64,000 bases of DNA, taken from Metopolophium dirhodum (Eukaryota > Arthropoda > Insecta > Hemiptera > Aphididae). Both the position numbers and the translations under genes were made by a program. This document shows, piece after piece, positions 1 through 12,500 of the stretch. Under the pieces are notes generated by a model, which searched no databases, was not told the DNA's origin, and saw nothing but the letters and a program-made list of their open reading frames with translations. Location: positions 49,150,270 to 49,214,269 of the forward strand of contig NC_083560.1 in the NCBI RefSeq assembly GCF_019925205.1, written 5' to 3'. The first letter of the stretch is position 1, and the number at the start of each line of letters is the position of its first letter.

Positions 1-3000
1 TAAAAAATGTACCGAATATCGTCAAAATATTGGAGAGTTATTAGCAAGCAAAGGTTATCTTACTATATATTTCATTTAAGTAAAAGACTATTACAACGAA
101 GTATTTTCTCGAGAGGAAAGAAAGACAGTTTCGAATTCATCGTATTTTGTTATCATGGTTAAATTATGTCATCAAGCCAAAAACTGAAATTGGTACTTGG
201 AAATGTTAGAATGTAACAATAAGAGTAGACCATAAGACGTATAAGTGCAACCAAGACAAACATTTTTATTTTTTTCGTAATGAGGAGGGTGACACCCAAT
301 TCAATGTTGCATGGAGTAAGTTCGTAAATATAGTCGTAAGATAATAAAATATTGTTTACTTAGGTACATGTACTTAAAAAATGTAGGATCAATGTTTATG
401 TACGAAATGGTTTTATTTAAACTGTATTAAAAAAAAAATCCTGTTTCGTAAAATGTAATACATTCCTAGGGTAGTGATTTTAAACGTAGTAGCGGTATAT
501 AAAAATTATAAACAACGAATCTGAAAAGCAAATAACAATACATTATTCTTGAATTTGCAGGCCTGTGTCCGTGAAATCGTCGAACAAATGTTGTTTATAA
601 ATTAACTTAGCCAAAAAAAAAAAAAAAAAACAAAAAAAGGCTCATTAAAATAATAGCTGTACTCGAAGTATTTTCGTATAGGCACGAGACTCTCTATAGT
701 TCCTATCGCTAACGCGAATGCAATGAAAATAATCTATAAAGGTAAGGCGCGCGAGAGGATTATTGTATCAAATAATGTACGATACAGCCTCTGTGCATAA
801 TTTGTATACAACGCAATGTGTACCGCTGCTGTTCTTATTTATTTGTTTTTTATTTTTTTTGCAACAATTGCCGGAAAGGAAAGGAACTTATCTCATGCGC
901 GGCAGAGAGAAATGTCCAAAACAATGTGCATTACCATACATTGTATTTGTATAACACCAAAGCCACTCCGGCAAGGATATTTTATTTTATTTATTTTTTT
1001 TTTGGTGTCTTAGACTCGATATCTGCGCTGTGCATTGTTCCGTTAATAAAAAGGGTATACTCACGCCACGGTGGCGACGGTTGAAAAATTTGGTAGCACT
1101 GTTTCTCTTTCCTGTTTTATATTTTTACAATCGTATAAATCTCTAGTCAAATCCTATGGGTATCAATGGTTTATTTTTTGGATTAGGGGCGACATATTTC
1201 GTAAACGCGATGGTCCAGCTATAGGTTCAAGAACAAATACCAACTTTAATATACTATATACTATATACTATATACATAATATTATTCAGATCTATTATCT
1301 CGGGATGAACGATAATAATATATTATTATTATTATTATTATTATTACGTACACGTGGCAAGGTTTCAATAAAAATGAAACGCTCTATAAGCGCAGAGCCG
1401 AAATTATTAAATTTAATATGATTGGTTCCGTGAAACAGGTCAGGAAAAATAAATATTGTGGATGTGTGTCACAGACGAACAAGACACTTATTATTGCGCT
1501 TGCGAAAAGCGAAACGCCAAGACGTGTGCAGAGAAATTCCAATTATGTTAAGTGACCAGAATTGAATTCGAGGGAGTTTCGAAGACATTGAAATGACACG
1601 ACGGCTGTGTAGCGTGCGATTTTCGCATGCAATATTAAAAATTGTGATGCAAACTGTAGAGACGCGACGTCTATGATAAATACATGACATCATATATGCA
1701 CGTTATCGTTGCAACAAGCCTTCACGTCTCGAATTAACTCGTCTAAAATGGCGTTTAGTTTAGATACATTTGATATTATCGAAAAAGCTGGGACGACTGT
1801 GATAATAATAGTATTATAATTTGTTACACAGACGATATTATAAGGTATATATATGATGTATACTATATAGATAGGTAATAGTCATTGGGTAATCAGAATA
1901 TATGATATTAGTCTGTGGGAAATTGACTATGTATTAAGCACAAAACATGTTTAAATGTAAACATTATAAATCACAATGTGTTTAAATATTATTTAAAATA
2001 TTTTTTTTATTCAAAACTAATTCGTATTGGTACGCGTAGTGAATTTTCCAAATCAACGATTTCGAAAATAATAGGAGACAACAGTTTAAAAAAAATGTAT
2101 TCGAATAAGAATTAACGTCAAATTCAATAATACATATGATCCCATTATCCTGTTATCAATTCACTAAATCGGCGGCACTGCAAGCACGAAGTTAGGACTT
2201 GAAGATGAGAAACTTAAACTAGGTATATATTCGCATTTTAATCGGTGTTGCAATAAAAACGAATCAATTTAATTTCCAGCGAAAATTGATTATAAACCTA
2301 GGCACGGAATGTGCTGAATGATAACGGAGTTAAACAAATAGAGTTAAGTTTATGGGATCGGGTGACAGGAAAAATAAAACAATACAATTTACGATGATTT
2401 TTAAAAAAATTACAGTTCTATCGAACACTTTAAATATTGAATTGCACCACTGCTAAACGAAAATTAGTAGCTCGAAATTCAACAGAATAAATTATCTTAT
2501 TAAAATACAAAATTTGTGAGTGGGTTCATGTCTCATTAATTATAGTTTATTATAAAAATGTCGAAAAACATGATTTTATTTAAAATCAAATATAAAAACG
2601 GGTTTTTCTTTCTGAATAATGTACCACAGATGGGCATTAGGTATGTTCTAAATGTTTGTGTGTTCAGATGTTTTTTTTTGCATAATATTACGGAATTTAA
2701 TATATGTATATTGAATCTATAAAATATTGTAATTAAATAGCGTTTTGCTCATTCATTAAGTATTGTGTAAGGTACACTTAACAGAGAATTTAATAAAAAA
2801 AATAAGAAGTTTCTTATACAAATAAATTATTTTAATATAATTTAGTAAATTATAAAACCATTGATATCATAATATTATACCAAACATGAGTAGATCTTAA
2901 CCTACCAAACATATTCCTAGTACAATATACATTTTTATAAATATCAAAGTATTTATTCAACTGTAAGATGTGATATTGTATCAGAACCAAGGTTAACATC

Positions 3001-4080
3001 TTTGGGTGATAAGAGTTATCATTGTTAATTTGCTGTTATGGCGTAAATATGAAGGGAGCGGGACACCTGGGCCATACTGAAAAAGTTTAGATTAAAACAT
3101 ATTATGTAATAACGTAGGTACCGATGTATACGCCATTATTATAAGTTATAACCCTCCAGCCTTTTAAACAATATAATTGGCTCATATAGTCATATAATGA
3201 AAATAATTCTTATGTACACCACTTCCCAAGTGATGCTTTGGGACGGTGATAATATTAGTTATCAATTTATCATTATTATATTTTAAAAGGATATTTGTTT
3301 TTGAATTGATTGAAATTAACACAAAAATAAAGTGACAAGGTTAAATTCGCAAATTTCAAAAGTGAACAGGATCAGGAGACATATTCAGTACCTAATCGAA
3401 GACTTGAAATAGTAGAATCATTATTTACTGAACTTAAAAAATAAGTAAAACCGATAAAAAAAAAAAAAATACAAAAGTTGAACATCTTACGTTTTTTAAA
3501 CGACTGCAGGTAGATGATTTGTAAAATTGTATAATAAATTCTTCATAGAACTAATGAACATGGTTTTAATGTGAGTTTGGCGAAGACAACCTAATTAGAG
3601 TTCGTGTTGTACTTGGCATTAATGATCACCAATTTTAAGCAAGGTTATCAAGACCATCGTACCTGTCTCTTGATATGGTAATTTACTATAATTGTAGAGA
3701 AATTTATAGAAACGGCACTATCAAATCGATTAATGTGTCGAGTAACCCTCCCATATTATGCATTTTTGACCAACGTAACACCGTTGTAATTTATTATGAT
3801 GCTAGGATGTGTTAGGCACTTAGGCTATTGTCTCTTGTACAATGTACATACAAAATAAGTTGCACACTTGCCGCCACGTTAGAATGCATCTAGAGCCTAA
3901 ATTAAATGTATGATTTTAGATTTATAAGTAAAAAAAAAAGTGTTACGCACAGACAAATTGAAAAAATATATTGTCTGTTTACTTTGCTCACCATAAATTT
4001 CACCAAATGATCTATAGTGACAGAATAACAATTTGTATGCTGACGATAAGCCATTATTAACCATATTATAAAAACTACAT
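1..4080. other. AT-rich non-coding stretch, no gene recognised
   Basis: No open frame here looks like a conserved protein, and none has convincing splice-flanked exon structure. The stretch contains homopolymer A/T runs, an (ATT)n tract near 1311-1346 and a somewhat GC-richer patch at about 1430-1760 that encodes nothing I recognise on either strand. If the Ig-superfamily gene to the right continues leftwards, this is intron of that gene. A missed short exon cannot be excluded by eye. Confidence 0.5.
1311..1346. repeat. (ATT)n microsatellite
   Basis: A nearly uninterrupted run of ATT/TTA triplets. It is a simple repeat with no associated gene signal. Confidence 0.85.
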
Positions 4081-4081
4081 A

Positions 4082-4945
4082 AATAATATAGCAGCACGTT
4101 TGCAAAGGTTTAAATTAAAATTATTAAAATATAATAACATTAATGAAGAGTTTGTACTGGGTAATAAATGGTTACTAGCTGACCAATTGTCCAGGCTATA
4201 TCGTAGTGATGGTTTGAGTATGAAAACAGAATGTATTGATAACATTCATAAAATAGAAAAACTTGTAAAAGTAATCCGTATCTAACCTGACAATAGGATA
4301 GATATTAAATATAACAAACGAAGACAATAGCTTATAAGTGTTAAAATTATACGGTAGTGGGTGGAATATTAATTCAAATAATTATAATAAAAAAAGTAAT
4401 ACAAATTCATAAATAGTAAAATTCTTTAAAGAAAAAAGTTACATAACGGCTAGTGATGGGTTCATTTAGTTTGGCAATCAAGTAGTAGTGGTGTAGTAGA
4501 ACCCAAGGACATAAAAAAAAGTAATATAGTTCAAACTACATTCAGATCAAATTGGGGTTGAAAAAACACTTGTCAAAGCAAAAACAAACAGTCTACTCAG
4601 ACTTTTGTCTAATGACATTAATAATGTATTATGTCATGCAACGAACATAAAAGAGCAAACGTAAAAGAACAAATAATTACACATGAAATCACTGAACAGT
4701 CCTTTAAGTTGGGGGTTGACTTTCCTGAAATATCAGCTCAGGCATATTTCATAGTGTAGCTACAGCTTATTATCCTAAAAATGCTTTGAATCGATCAAAG
4801 AAAATTCTAAACGTATAGAAACAGTTATTAAGGAATTAAGAAAACTACTGTCGAGATCTGGAATACCAAATGAAATTTTAACTGATAATGTACCATTTTA
4901 TTCATTGGAATTTAAGAAAATTTGCTTTGACCCCGGGTTTCCTTT
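4082..4945 (+). pseudogene. Decayed Ty3/gypsy-type retrotransposon pol fragment (RNase H end plus integrase)
   Basis: At 4085-4285 the plus strand encodes RLQRFKLKLLKY followed by LLADQLSRLY, the typical tail of a gypsy-class RNase H domain (RLQR..L.L.KY...ADALSR). From about 4540, in broken frames, come HSDQIGVEKTLVKAK and residues resembling the integrase zinc-binding region. At about 4825-4945 come IKELRKLLSRSGIPNEI, LTDNVP and LEFKKICFDPGF, matching the integrase core around its second catalytic Asp (usual form SDNGPQF). Stops and frameshifts interrupt every part, and the reverse transcriptase and gag are missing. No flanking LTR pair was identified. The element is dead and incomplete. 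Assignment to Ty3/gypsy rather than another LTR clade rests on these short motifs only. Confidence 0.7.
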
Positions 4946-5533
4946 CAAATGAAGATAATGCCGTTATCGGAAACTTGGTCATAATCTACGATTTTCCATT
5001 GTTAAAATCACGGCATAGCGTTCTACATTATCGTTATAAATTGGACTGTGAGAATATTTACAATATATATAATTATGATGTATATAAGAGCAACCAATTG
5101 TAAATTCTAAGAAACTTGACCACATATATGACATATTACCCCCTAGCCAAAACTTTTATTACATTTTAGTAGGGGTTATTAATAGAGTAATACTATAAGT
5201 TCGGATATGTATGATTAGGTGTTACATAATATGACAATTATACAAACAATAATTAATATATCATGATTATAACGATGATAGCAATGTAGTTGTTGTATAC
5301 AGGTATAACGTTATAATAATAATCCTGAGATATAATAGTATTGATTGTGCGTGAAATTAAAGATAATAATAATATTTATGATAATAATAATAACAGTTTG
5401 TTATTAGACAATAGAGACATATTAAAATTAAATTAATTAAGTGATTAACTATTAAGTATTATACTTAAAGGTACATATGGATAAGTTTAATTAAACAATA
5501 AGTGCTTAGGGGTGACCACGTTTTTAACAGAGA

Positions 5534-5753
5534 CAGTGGCGCCAAACTATATTTTAAAAGGAGGGGGGGCAAGTAAAAAGTTATACGGACCACCACCCCT
5601 GTTTACAAAATTTTGCTGCATATGTATACGTTAACAGTTTGGGAGTTAGGAACATAATTCATAAATAGTTTGTTGGGGTACCCACGGACCCCCACGACCC
5701 CAACCATCGAAAAAAGTGGGCGCCCCTCTTAGGTTATAGGTTCGGCGCCACTG
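5534..5753. mobile_element. 220-bp hAT-type MITE with inverted ends and 8-bp target duplication
   Basis: The left end reads CAGTGGCGCC (5534-5543) and the right end GGCGCCACTG (5744-5753), a perfect 10-bp terminal inverted repeat starting with CA as in hAT elements. Immediately outside are AACAGAGA (5526-5533) and AACGGAGA (5754-5761), an 8-bp direct repeat with one mismatch. That is the size made by hAT transposases. The interior has no coding capacity and includes G-rich and C-rich stretches. It is a non-autonomous element, mobilised in trans if at all. Confidence 0.8.
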
Positions 5754-6435
5754 AACGGAGATGATGACGTGAAATTAAGTTTACCCGATACTTTGAGTAT
5801 TGTCTGTGGACAATATGTTTAGCCAGTATTTTATTTATAATAATAAATTAACTTGAATTAGGAAGTTTTTATGAAGTTATAATTTTTTTTATGAACCAGG
5901 ATATTTCCTGGGTATTGCTATAATTTTTAACATTTTATTTCGAAAAATTTAAAATTGTTTGATGTTTAAAGACGCGGCACTTACCATAATTGAGGCAAGC
6001 GTGAACGAGTAGTGACTTTGTATTTATTAAAATGTTATTAATAGAGAATTTTAATTTGTATTATAGATTTTACATTAAATTATAAAATGGAATTGAATAT
6101 TAAATGAATAGTAATTGCATTCAACACTTAATTACCAACTGCATAAATTATACACGTCATAGTATGTTTGTATAGCTTTTAAAACGTGAGACAGTCAACC
6201 GATGAATTATTTTAATAATATTAATTTTATATATATTATTATATAATATACATTTCATAAATTATACTTCTCCCGTTGTACATAATACATAGATTTTTTG
6301 CGTAATTACTTTATTTATTTACACAATTGTAATGATACTATTATTAAGTTAGTTCTAATGATTTAATAATTTTAATACTAAATGTTGCGCTTATAATACA
6401 TTTTTAACTATTCTACTTACATTATAGTGTCAGAT

Positions 6436-6547
6436 ATGAAAAACTATAAAATTAATAGTCTTGTATTACTTAAGTTTTTTGTTCTCCAACATCTATGGAT
6501 TCTAATCAACGCAGCAGATGACATACCAACACCAAGAAATTTACCAA
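6436..6547 (+). CDS. GH18-like gene, exon 1 (signal peptide)
   Basis: ATG at 6436 opens MKNYKINSLVLLKFFVLQHL and a hydrophobic core ending at INA, a good eukaryotic signal peptide followed by an acidic mature start (ADDIP). The exon is proposed to stop at CCAA/GTATAC (6547), phase 1. That fits the phase of the next exon and makes a Lys codon across the join. A TTACATTATAG just before 6427 looks like a splice acceptor, so a 5'UTR exon may lie upstream. This exon is linked to the rest by phase and logic only, because 3.8 kb of intron intervenes. Confidence 0.6.
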
Positions 6548-9500
6548 GTATACCAATTAAACATTTTAATAAAGTTATAATATATAATAACAAGATCAAT
6601 AACATATCAATGAAAAATTTTTAAAATTCGACCAATCGTATCTAACATAACTCTGACTGTTAAACAGTTCGGTTGTAAACTGCATTGGTTATCATACCAA
6701 TGCAATAAAGGGGTGAAATAGGTTACCATTTTGCTGTAAAAAAGTTGTTGGAGTCTATTGTAAGTCATTGAGTAGGAAACAGTTATGCATGTGTTAAATT
6801 TGAATTCAATGATAAATCATTTCATATGAAAAACGATTCTAAGCGGAGAAAATCGGTCAGACTATATCATCAATTAAATATACAGCAAATATTACCTAAT
6901 TATTATAATAATTTATTTTACTGTTGTCGATTAAGTAGTAGAAAAAAAGATTCAAAAGGCTTTAATGGCATGTATAACAAAAAAACAAAATTAGGTAGTA
7001 ATATCGTATAAAGTTTATTACATGACATGACAAGTGGGTTATCAATAAGAGCTAAAGAAGAATTAGTCGAATTATTTGAAGATAGTGTGTTTGAAATGAA
7101 TTTCAATCGAAAAAAATTAATAAGTTTCTGGTTATCAATTCAAGAAAATTATCCAACTGTTTCCAATGAAGCTGTAAAGATGCTACTCCCATTCATTTCA
7201 TTATATAATTGTGAGGTTGGTTTTTCGGCAATGGTTGCTATTAAAACCAAATTACGGAGCAAATTGAAACTTTCAAACTCACTGCGTCTCAAGCTTACCA
7301 ATGTTGAAGAGGATATCGATGATGAGATGAAAAAAAATAGGAAACAATTACATCCTTCACATTAAAATTAAATACTTATTAAATTACTAATATATATTAT
7401 ACTTATTATACTTTTTTTTCGTAATTACATACAATTTAATAAAATAGTTTAATTTTCTGTTGTATGGTAAAAAAAAAAAGGTCATTCATTGATATTGTGG
7501 GTCACCATATTTTAAAAAATTTTCAAAATGGGTCGTACAATAAAAAGTTTGGGAACCTCTGGTATAAACCATAAATAGGTAGTAAAAAGGATAAAATGAA
7601 TTCTAAAATATACGTAAAAGTTTCAAATCTCCCCGAAAAAGATTTTTGAATTCTATGGAATTAACTAAAATCGTTAGGTAATATTTGTTTAAATTTTGAA
7701 TTTCAAATGTCTATAAGTAATTTATTTTAGATTTTTCGGAAGAAAAGCTTATAAGAAACCTTAATTTTAAACCCTTAACTATAAAAATTGAACACTAAAT
7801 TTTTAACCACAAAATAATTTCAAAACTATCAAAAATTGTACTAATTTTGTCAACATTTAAACTTAAAATACATATTAAACAATCGTATTTATGTAGGTAC
7901 CTACCATTGTTTTAAAATAGGGCTTATAATACTTATGACGTATCTTGTATTACATTTCAAACATTTAGACGTAGCGAACACATTTTTATTGACTTTTATA
8001 GGAATTTCCAATGTCCATAAATAGCTCTTAAAGTGACAAAATATTTTGAAAACGTTATTTATAGAAAATAATGTTATAAAAATGTCATAAAAATTTAAAG
8101 TATTTGGGTAGTTGGTTATTCGTTGTATTGGTTATTAGTTATTATTTGTTCATATTTTGTTGAATACTGCTTTTCAAGAAAATTTCTTATTATACTAAAG
8201 AAAAATTTAAATTATTATCGTATTCTTAGTGGCAATTTTACAATGACACCAATAAGCTGAAGCAACAACTTCTAAAAAAAAAACACAATATCCATCATTT
8301 AAGTAGGTCACCTAAAAATGTTTAGCTGATGATGTCCATCATCTTTAAATAATATGTTATAATATATTGAAGGTTATTAAAAAAATGTTTGTCGGGGAAC
8401 GTTCAACGTCAAGGGACTATACTGTGGCTTTGCCAGCGTTATAGTTTATTTTATGTAGTAAAATATAACTGTGTTTAAGGCATTTGTTTTTTAATCTTTT
8501 AACACTTTTAACATTTTTCTTAGTAGATAGAAACAATACACGCGCGTTTGTGTGTGTGTGAGCAACCTCATAACCTGAGTATTCTCCCACGACCCACGAG
8601 AGACAACCTACGTTTTAAATCCATTTTTTATTTGTGTACTTAGCCTCATTTTCTGGAATCCAATATTGTTAGATTCAGTAATTAAAACAACTCAGAGGGT
8701 ATTGATAACATCGAAGGACAATTCGAAAATATTTTGTAATCAAAATCATTCAAACAGATAATTAAACATTTACAGAAATTAGTTGATTATTAATTACGTA
8801 AAATAAGGGGTTCAATCCTATGTTAGCAAGATTTAAAGTACAATATTTATACAATTTAACCATTGGTTTAATATTTATAATAATTTATAAATCGATAGTA
8901 CCAGAATTATTACATTTACTACAACACAAAAATATAGAGATAGCAACTTATCGCATCGGTTAGTATAGGTAATTAATAATAATGAATACACTAACTTTAG
9001 GAGTTCCTTCAACGGACGGGTTTTAACCTATTAAACTACGCATGCCCATAGTAAATCATACTCCACTACTAATATACTTTTTATTAAATATTATGGATAT
9101 TTTCTAAGAAAATAAAAAAACGTGAAACTTGAACTGCTTCGTAGTAGGTTTCAATTATACCTCATCATTGAGTTGGCACTGTAATGGATAATATGTCAAA
9201 TCTGAATTCTACAATAGTAAATCGTTGTGGTATTAAACTAGTATAGAAAAACTGGTTTACAAAAAATCGATCCAGAGCAATTGTCTCAGTGTCCATTTCC
9301 TAGAATATTTTATAAGACATTTAAAATGGAATAAGTAGTTTATTTTTCTACGAGTAATATGGTAGGTTTAACAAATTAATGCCAAAAACATAGAATATAT
9401 CATAATGTTTTCATATACTATTGTAATTATTAACTAATGTACCGTGGAATTGTGTGAATTGGTTCGTGGTAAAAATAGCGTAAAACTAGTCCAAATTGTT

Positions 9501-12500
9501 TATACAATTTAAAAAGTGTATAGGAAATTATAATTTGTACATTATACCTTCGTTACAATAAAAAAACTTAAATCGTTATTTGTTTTAACTAATGTAAGAA
9601 AACAACTTGTGAGCAACCTTGTATCACAATTTCAAACATATCAGCATCATTTGAAATAAAAACAAGAGAAGTCAAAAATGTGAAATGCATATAAATAGTT
9701 CGAAGAAGGTCAAAATATTTTTAAATTTAATATCGAATCTTTTACTATTTGGTTAAAATAACTTTCTAGTTTCTACGGATGTGTCTTACTTCATTTCAAC
9801 AATAAAACAACATCGGGGCCTGGACTATAAAGATTCTTCTGTAAAAAGTATTTGGTGAAAATATGAAGTCTTTACTGTTAATCATATCTGAATTACATCA
9901 AAATAAAGTTCAGTATTGTCGCAAATTTGTTTTGCATACATTTATCCACTGAGCTTTGTTAGTTTTTTTCAATTATTAAGAAAATTAACATTTTAAATCA
10001 TACTGAAAACCCCACTTAATATTGGGTACCAGAGCACATCCTCTACTCTAAAATGTGACAACACAATATCCCTCCACCACTTAAAGTCTAAAATCAAAGA
10101 ACGTAAATAATCACAATTATAAATAATGGTAAGAATCTGATAATGTTACAAATATTATAAATGTTGATGATGACTGGAAAACCTCGAAATCATATTTAAC
10201 TGCTTTATAAATGATATAATATTTTAATAATAGTATCATTATTTAATAGGTACTCACAAATATTTTATTTATTTTATAAAAATAAAAACTATGATCTCGA
10301 ATAACTTATAAAAATCAAAAAAATATGCATAAACATAATGCATAGGTATTATAAAATAACTAATACATGATTCAATTGTTTGTTTTCAGAACTTGGAAAG
10401 TCACCGTGCATGTATTCAGGTAGTTTTGATCCAAATGGATACTACTGCCCAGTTGTTCCAATGCCAGTTACATCTCTACCTATAGAGTGTTCATCATTTA
10501 TTTATGATGGAGTAGTATGTAATGAAAATTTTGAATTCAATCCTTCCGATAATGATTTAAGTAAGTAAGGAAAAAACTATTTTAGAAAACAAATTGATAC
10601 CTAACTGTATCTATTTGTACCTAATCAAGTGGATAGATATAACATAAATCGCATATTTTAATAAAATAATAAGAAAGTACCTACCTATATTAAGTCACTG
10701 GTGTCATTCTAATGGCAAGGGAAAAAGGGTATTTTTTACACTTTTATTTCTAATGGAAAACTCGGCCAGACTAACTATAATATATAATCATTATACTTAT
10801 ATTACACACGCGCGCAAATAAAACAACTTTCAATTACAATCGACGAGCAGAATACTCACAAATAACTCCAACACTAAATTAATTAGGCTCCTATTATTTT
10901 AATTAAATTCATATTTTAATGTTAAAATAATTAAGCTAACCCCATACTGTAAAAGTTTATAAATATAGGATTTGCAATAATCATACCATTTTTTCTTCAA
11001 ATTAAAATAGTTTTTTTTTTTAATTTACAGCTAATATGGATAATCTTATAAGTTCTGGTAAGAAATTGTATATATATTATAGTCATGGAAGCTTACAAAG
11101 TTGGATGAAAGCAACTGATCCATCATTGGTGCCAACTGAAGCTGCCAAATTAACATCCTTTTTAGGTTCTAATTTAGCTGCGGGGTTAATACTAAAAGAT
11201 TTAAATTATATTTATGATGGTGTAAGTACCAAACTATTTTAACTAATGTAAATTATTACATTTTTACATAAATGTCATATTTTATCTTGATAGTATTTAG
11301 AATTATCCCCTCCCCCAACCACCCACCATAAGTTATTAAATATTTGTTTTTGAATATTCTTCCCTTATTTCCAATGTGTAGCGAACACTACACCAAGTAA
11401 TAGGGTTGAGCTCACCACTACCCAAAATAAAATAAAAATTGTACTAGTTAATATAGATATTATGAACAAAATATTCATTAATTTAAGTTGGTTTTAAATT
11501 TAATTTACTCGGGCATAGACACCCACCCCCACCAAAATCTTTAAAGATAAAACGGTCGCTACACCTTGTGTATGAGTTAGGCGCCACTGGATTTGTAGGC
11601 CTAATGAAAAGGCTGGTTATAAATTAAACTGAAAACAATTAACATATAAATAGGTACTAATCTTAACAAAGACCTAGTGGTTCCTATATTTTAAACGTTA
11701 ATATTAACGTAGACGGTGGCGTGGCAATCATTGGGATAAAATTATTATTGCACGCCAGAATTGGTAAATTGTAAAGAATATTAATAAAGTTATAGTGCAA
11801 CTATAATCTTAACATTCACTGAGCCTATTAATTTATAATAATTATTGTCATTGGTCGTACATTGGTCGTTTACCTGGTCGCATTGACGACATTATTGATG
11901 CGCATGCGATTACACTATTTATCGATAATCTACGATTCAGTTATTGTAGTTTTATAGAAACTTTTTATTTGAGGGTACAATACTGTGTAATAGAACTTAA
12001 AAGAGTGATTTTACCATTAAATAAAAATCAAAATAAAAAATATGTTATATAATTAATTGTTATATAACATATAATTATGTTGGCATACTAAAATTAATTT
12101 TACTCTACTGTGATTGCTCTATCGCAGTTGGGACGCAATAACCCATGTTTGTTTAGGTACATACTAATTAAAAATATAAAATATGATAAAATGTATTAGG
12201 TAGGTATTATGAAATTTAAATATTCCTTCCTATTTGTATACAGGCTGTCTGTAAAATTATTACAACAGGTAGGTTAAAAATTTTGGTTTTACTGTTTTTA
12301 TCTTGATTTTTTTTTATAAATCGAAATTGTTAATAGTTTGTATCTTTGTAATTATTGTCATTATTAATCGTTCAACGACAGACTTGTCTTAAAAATGATG
12401 ATAACTATAAAACATTAATATACCTAATAATATGTTATACTGCACTTATAAACCTACAATATAACTACTGTTGACTGTCGTTATTCAGGTAAAGATAATA

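Noticed and set aside
1469..1693. Minus-strand frame in a GC-richer patch tested as a C-terminal exon of the Ig gene
   Set aside because: No Ig motif (no DxGxYxC), no hydrophobic GPI tail and no clear splice sites.
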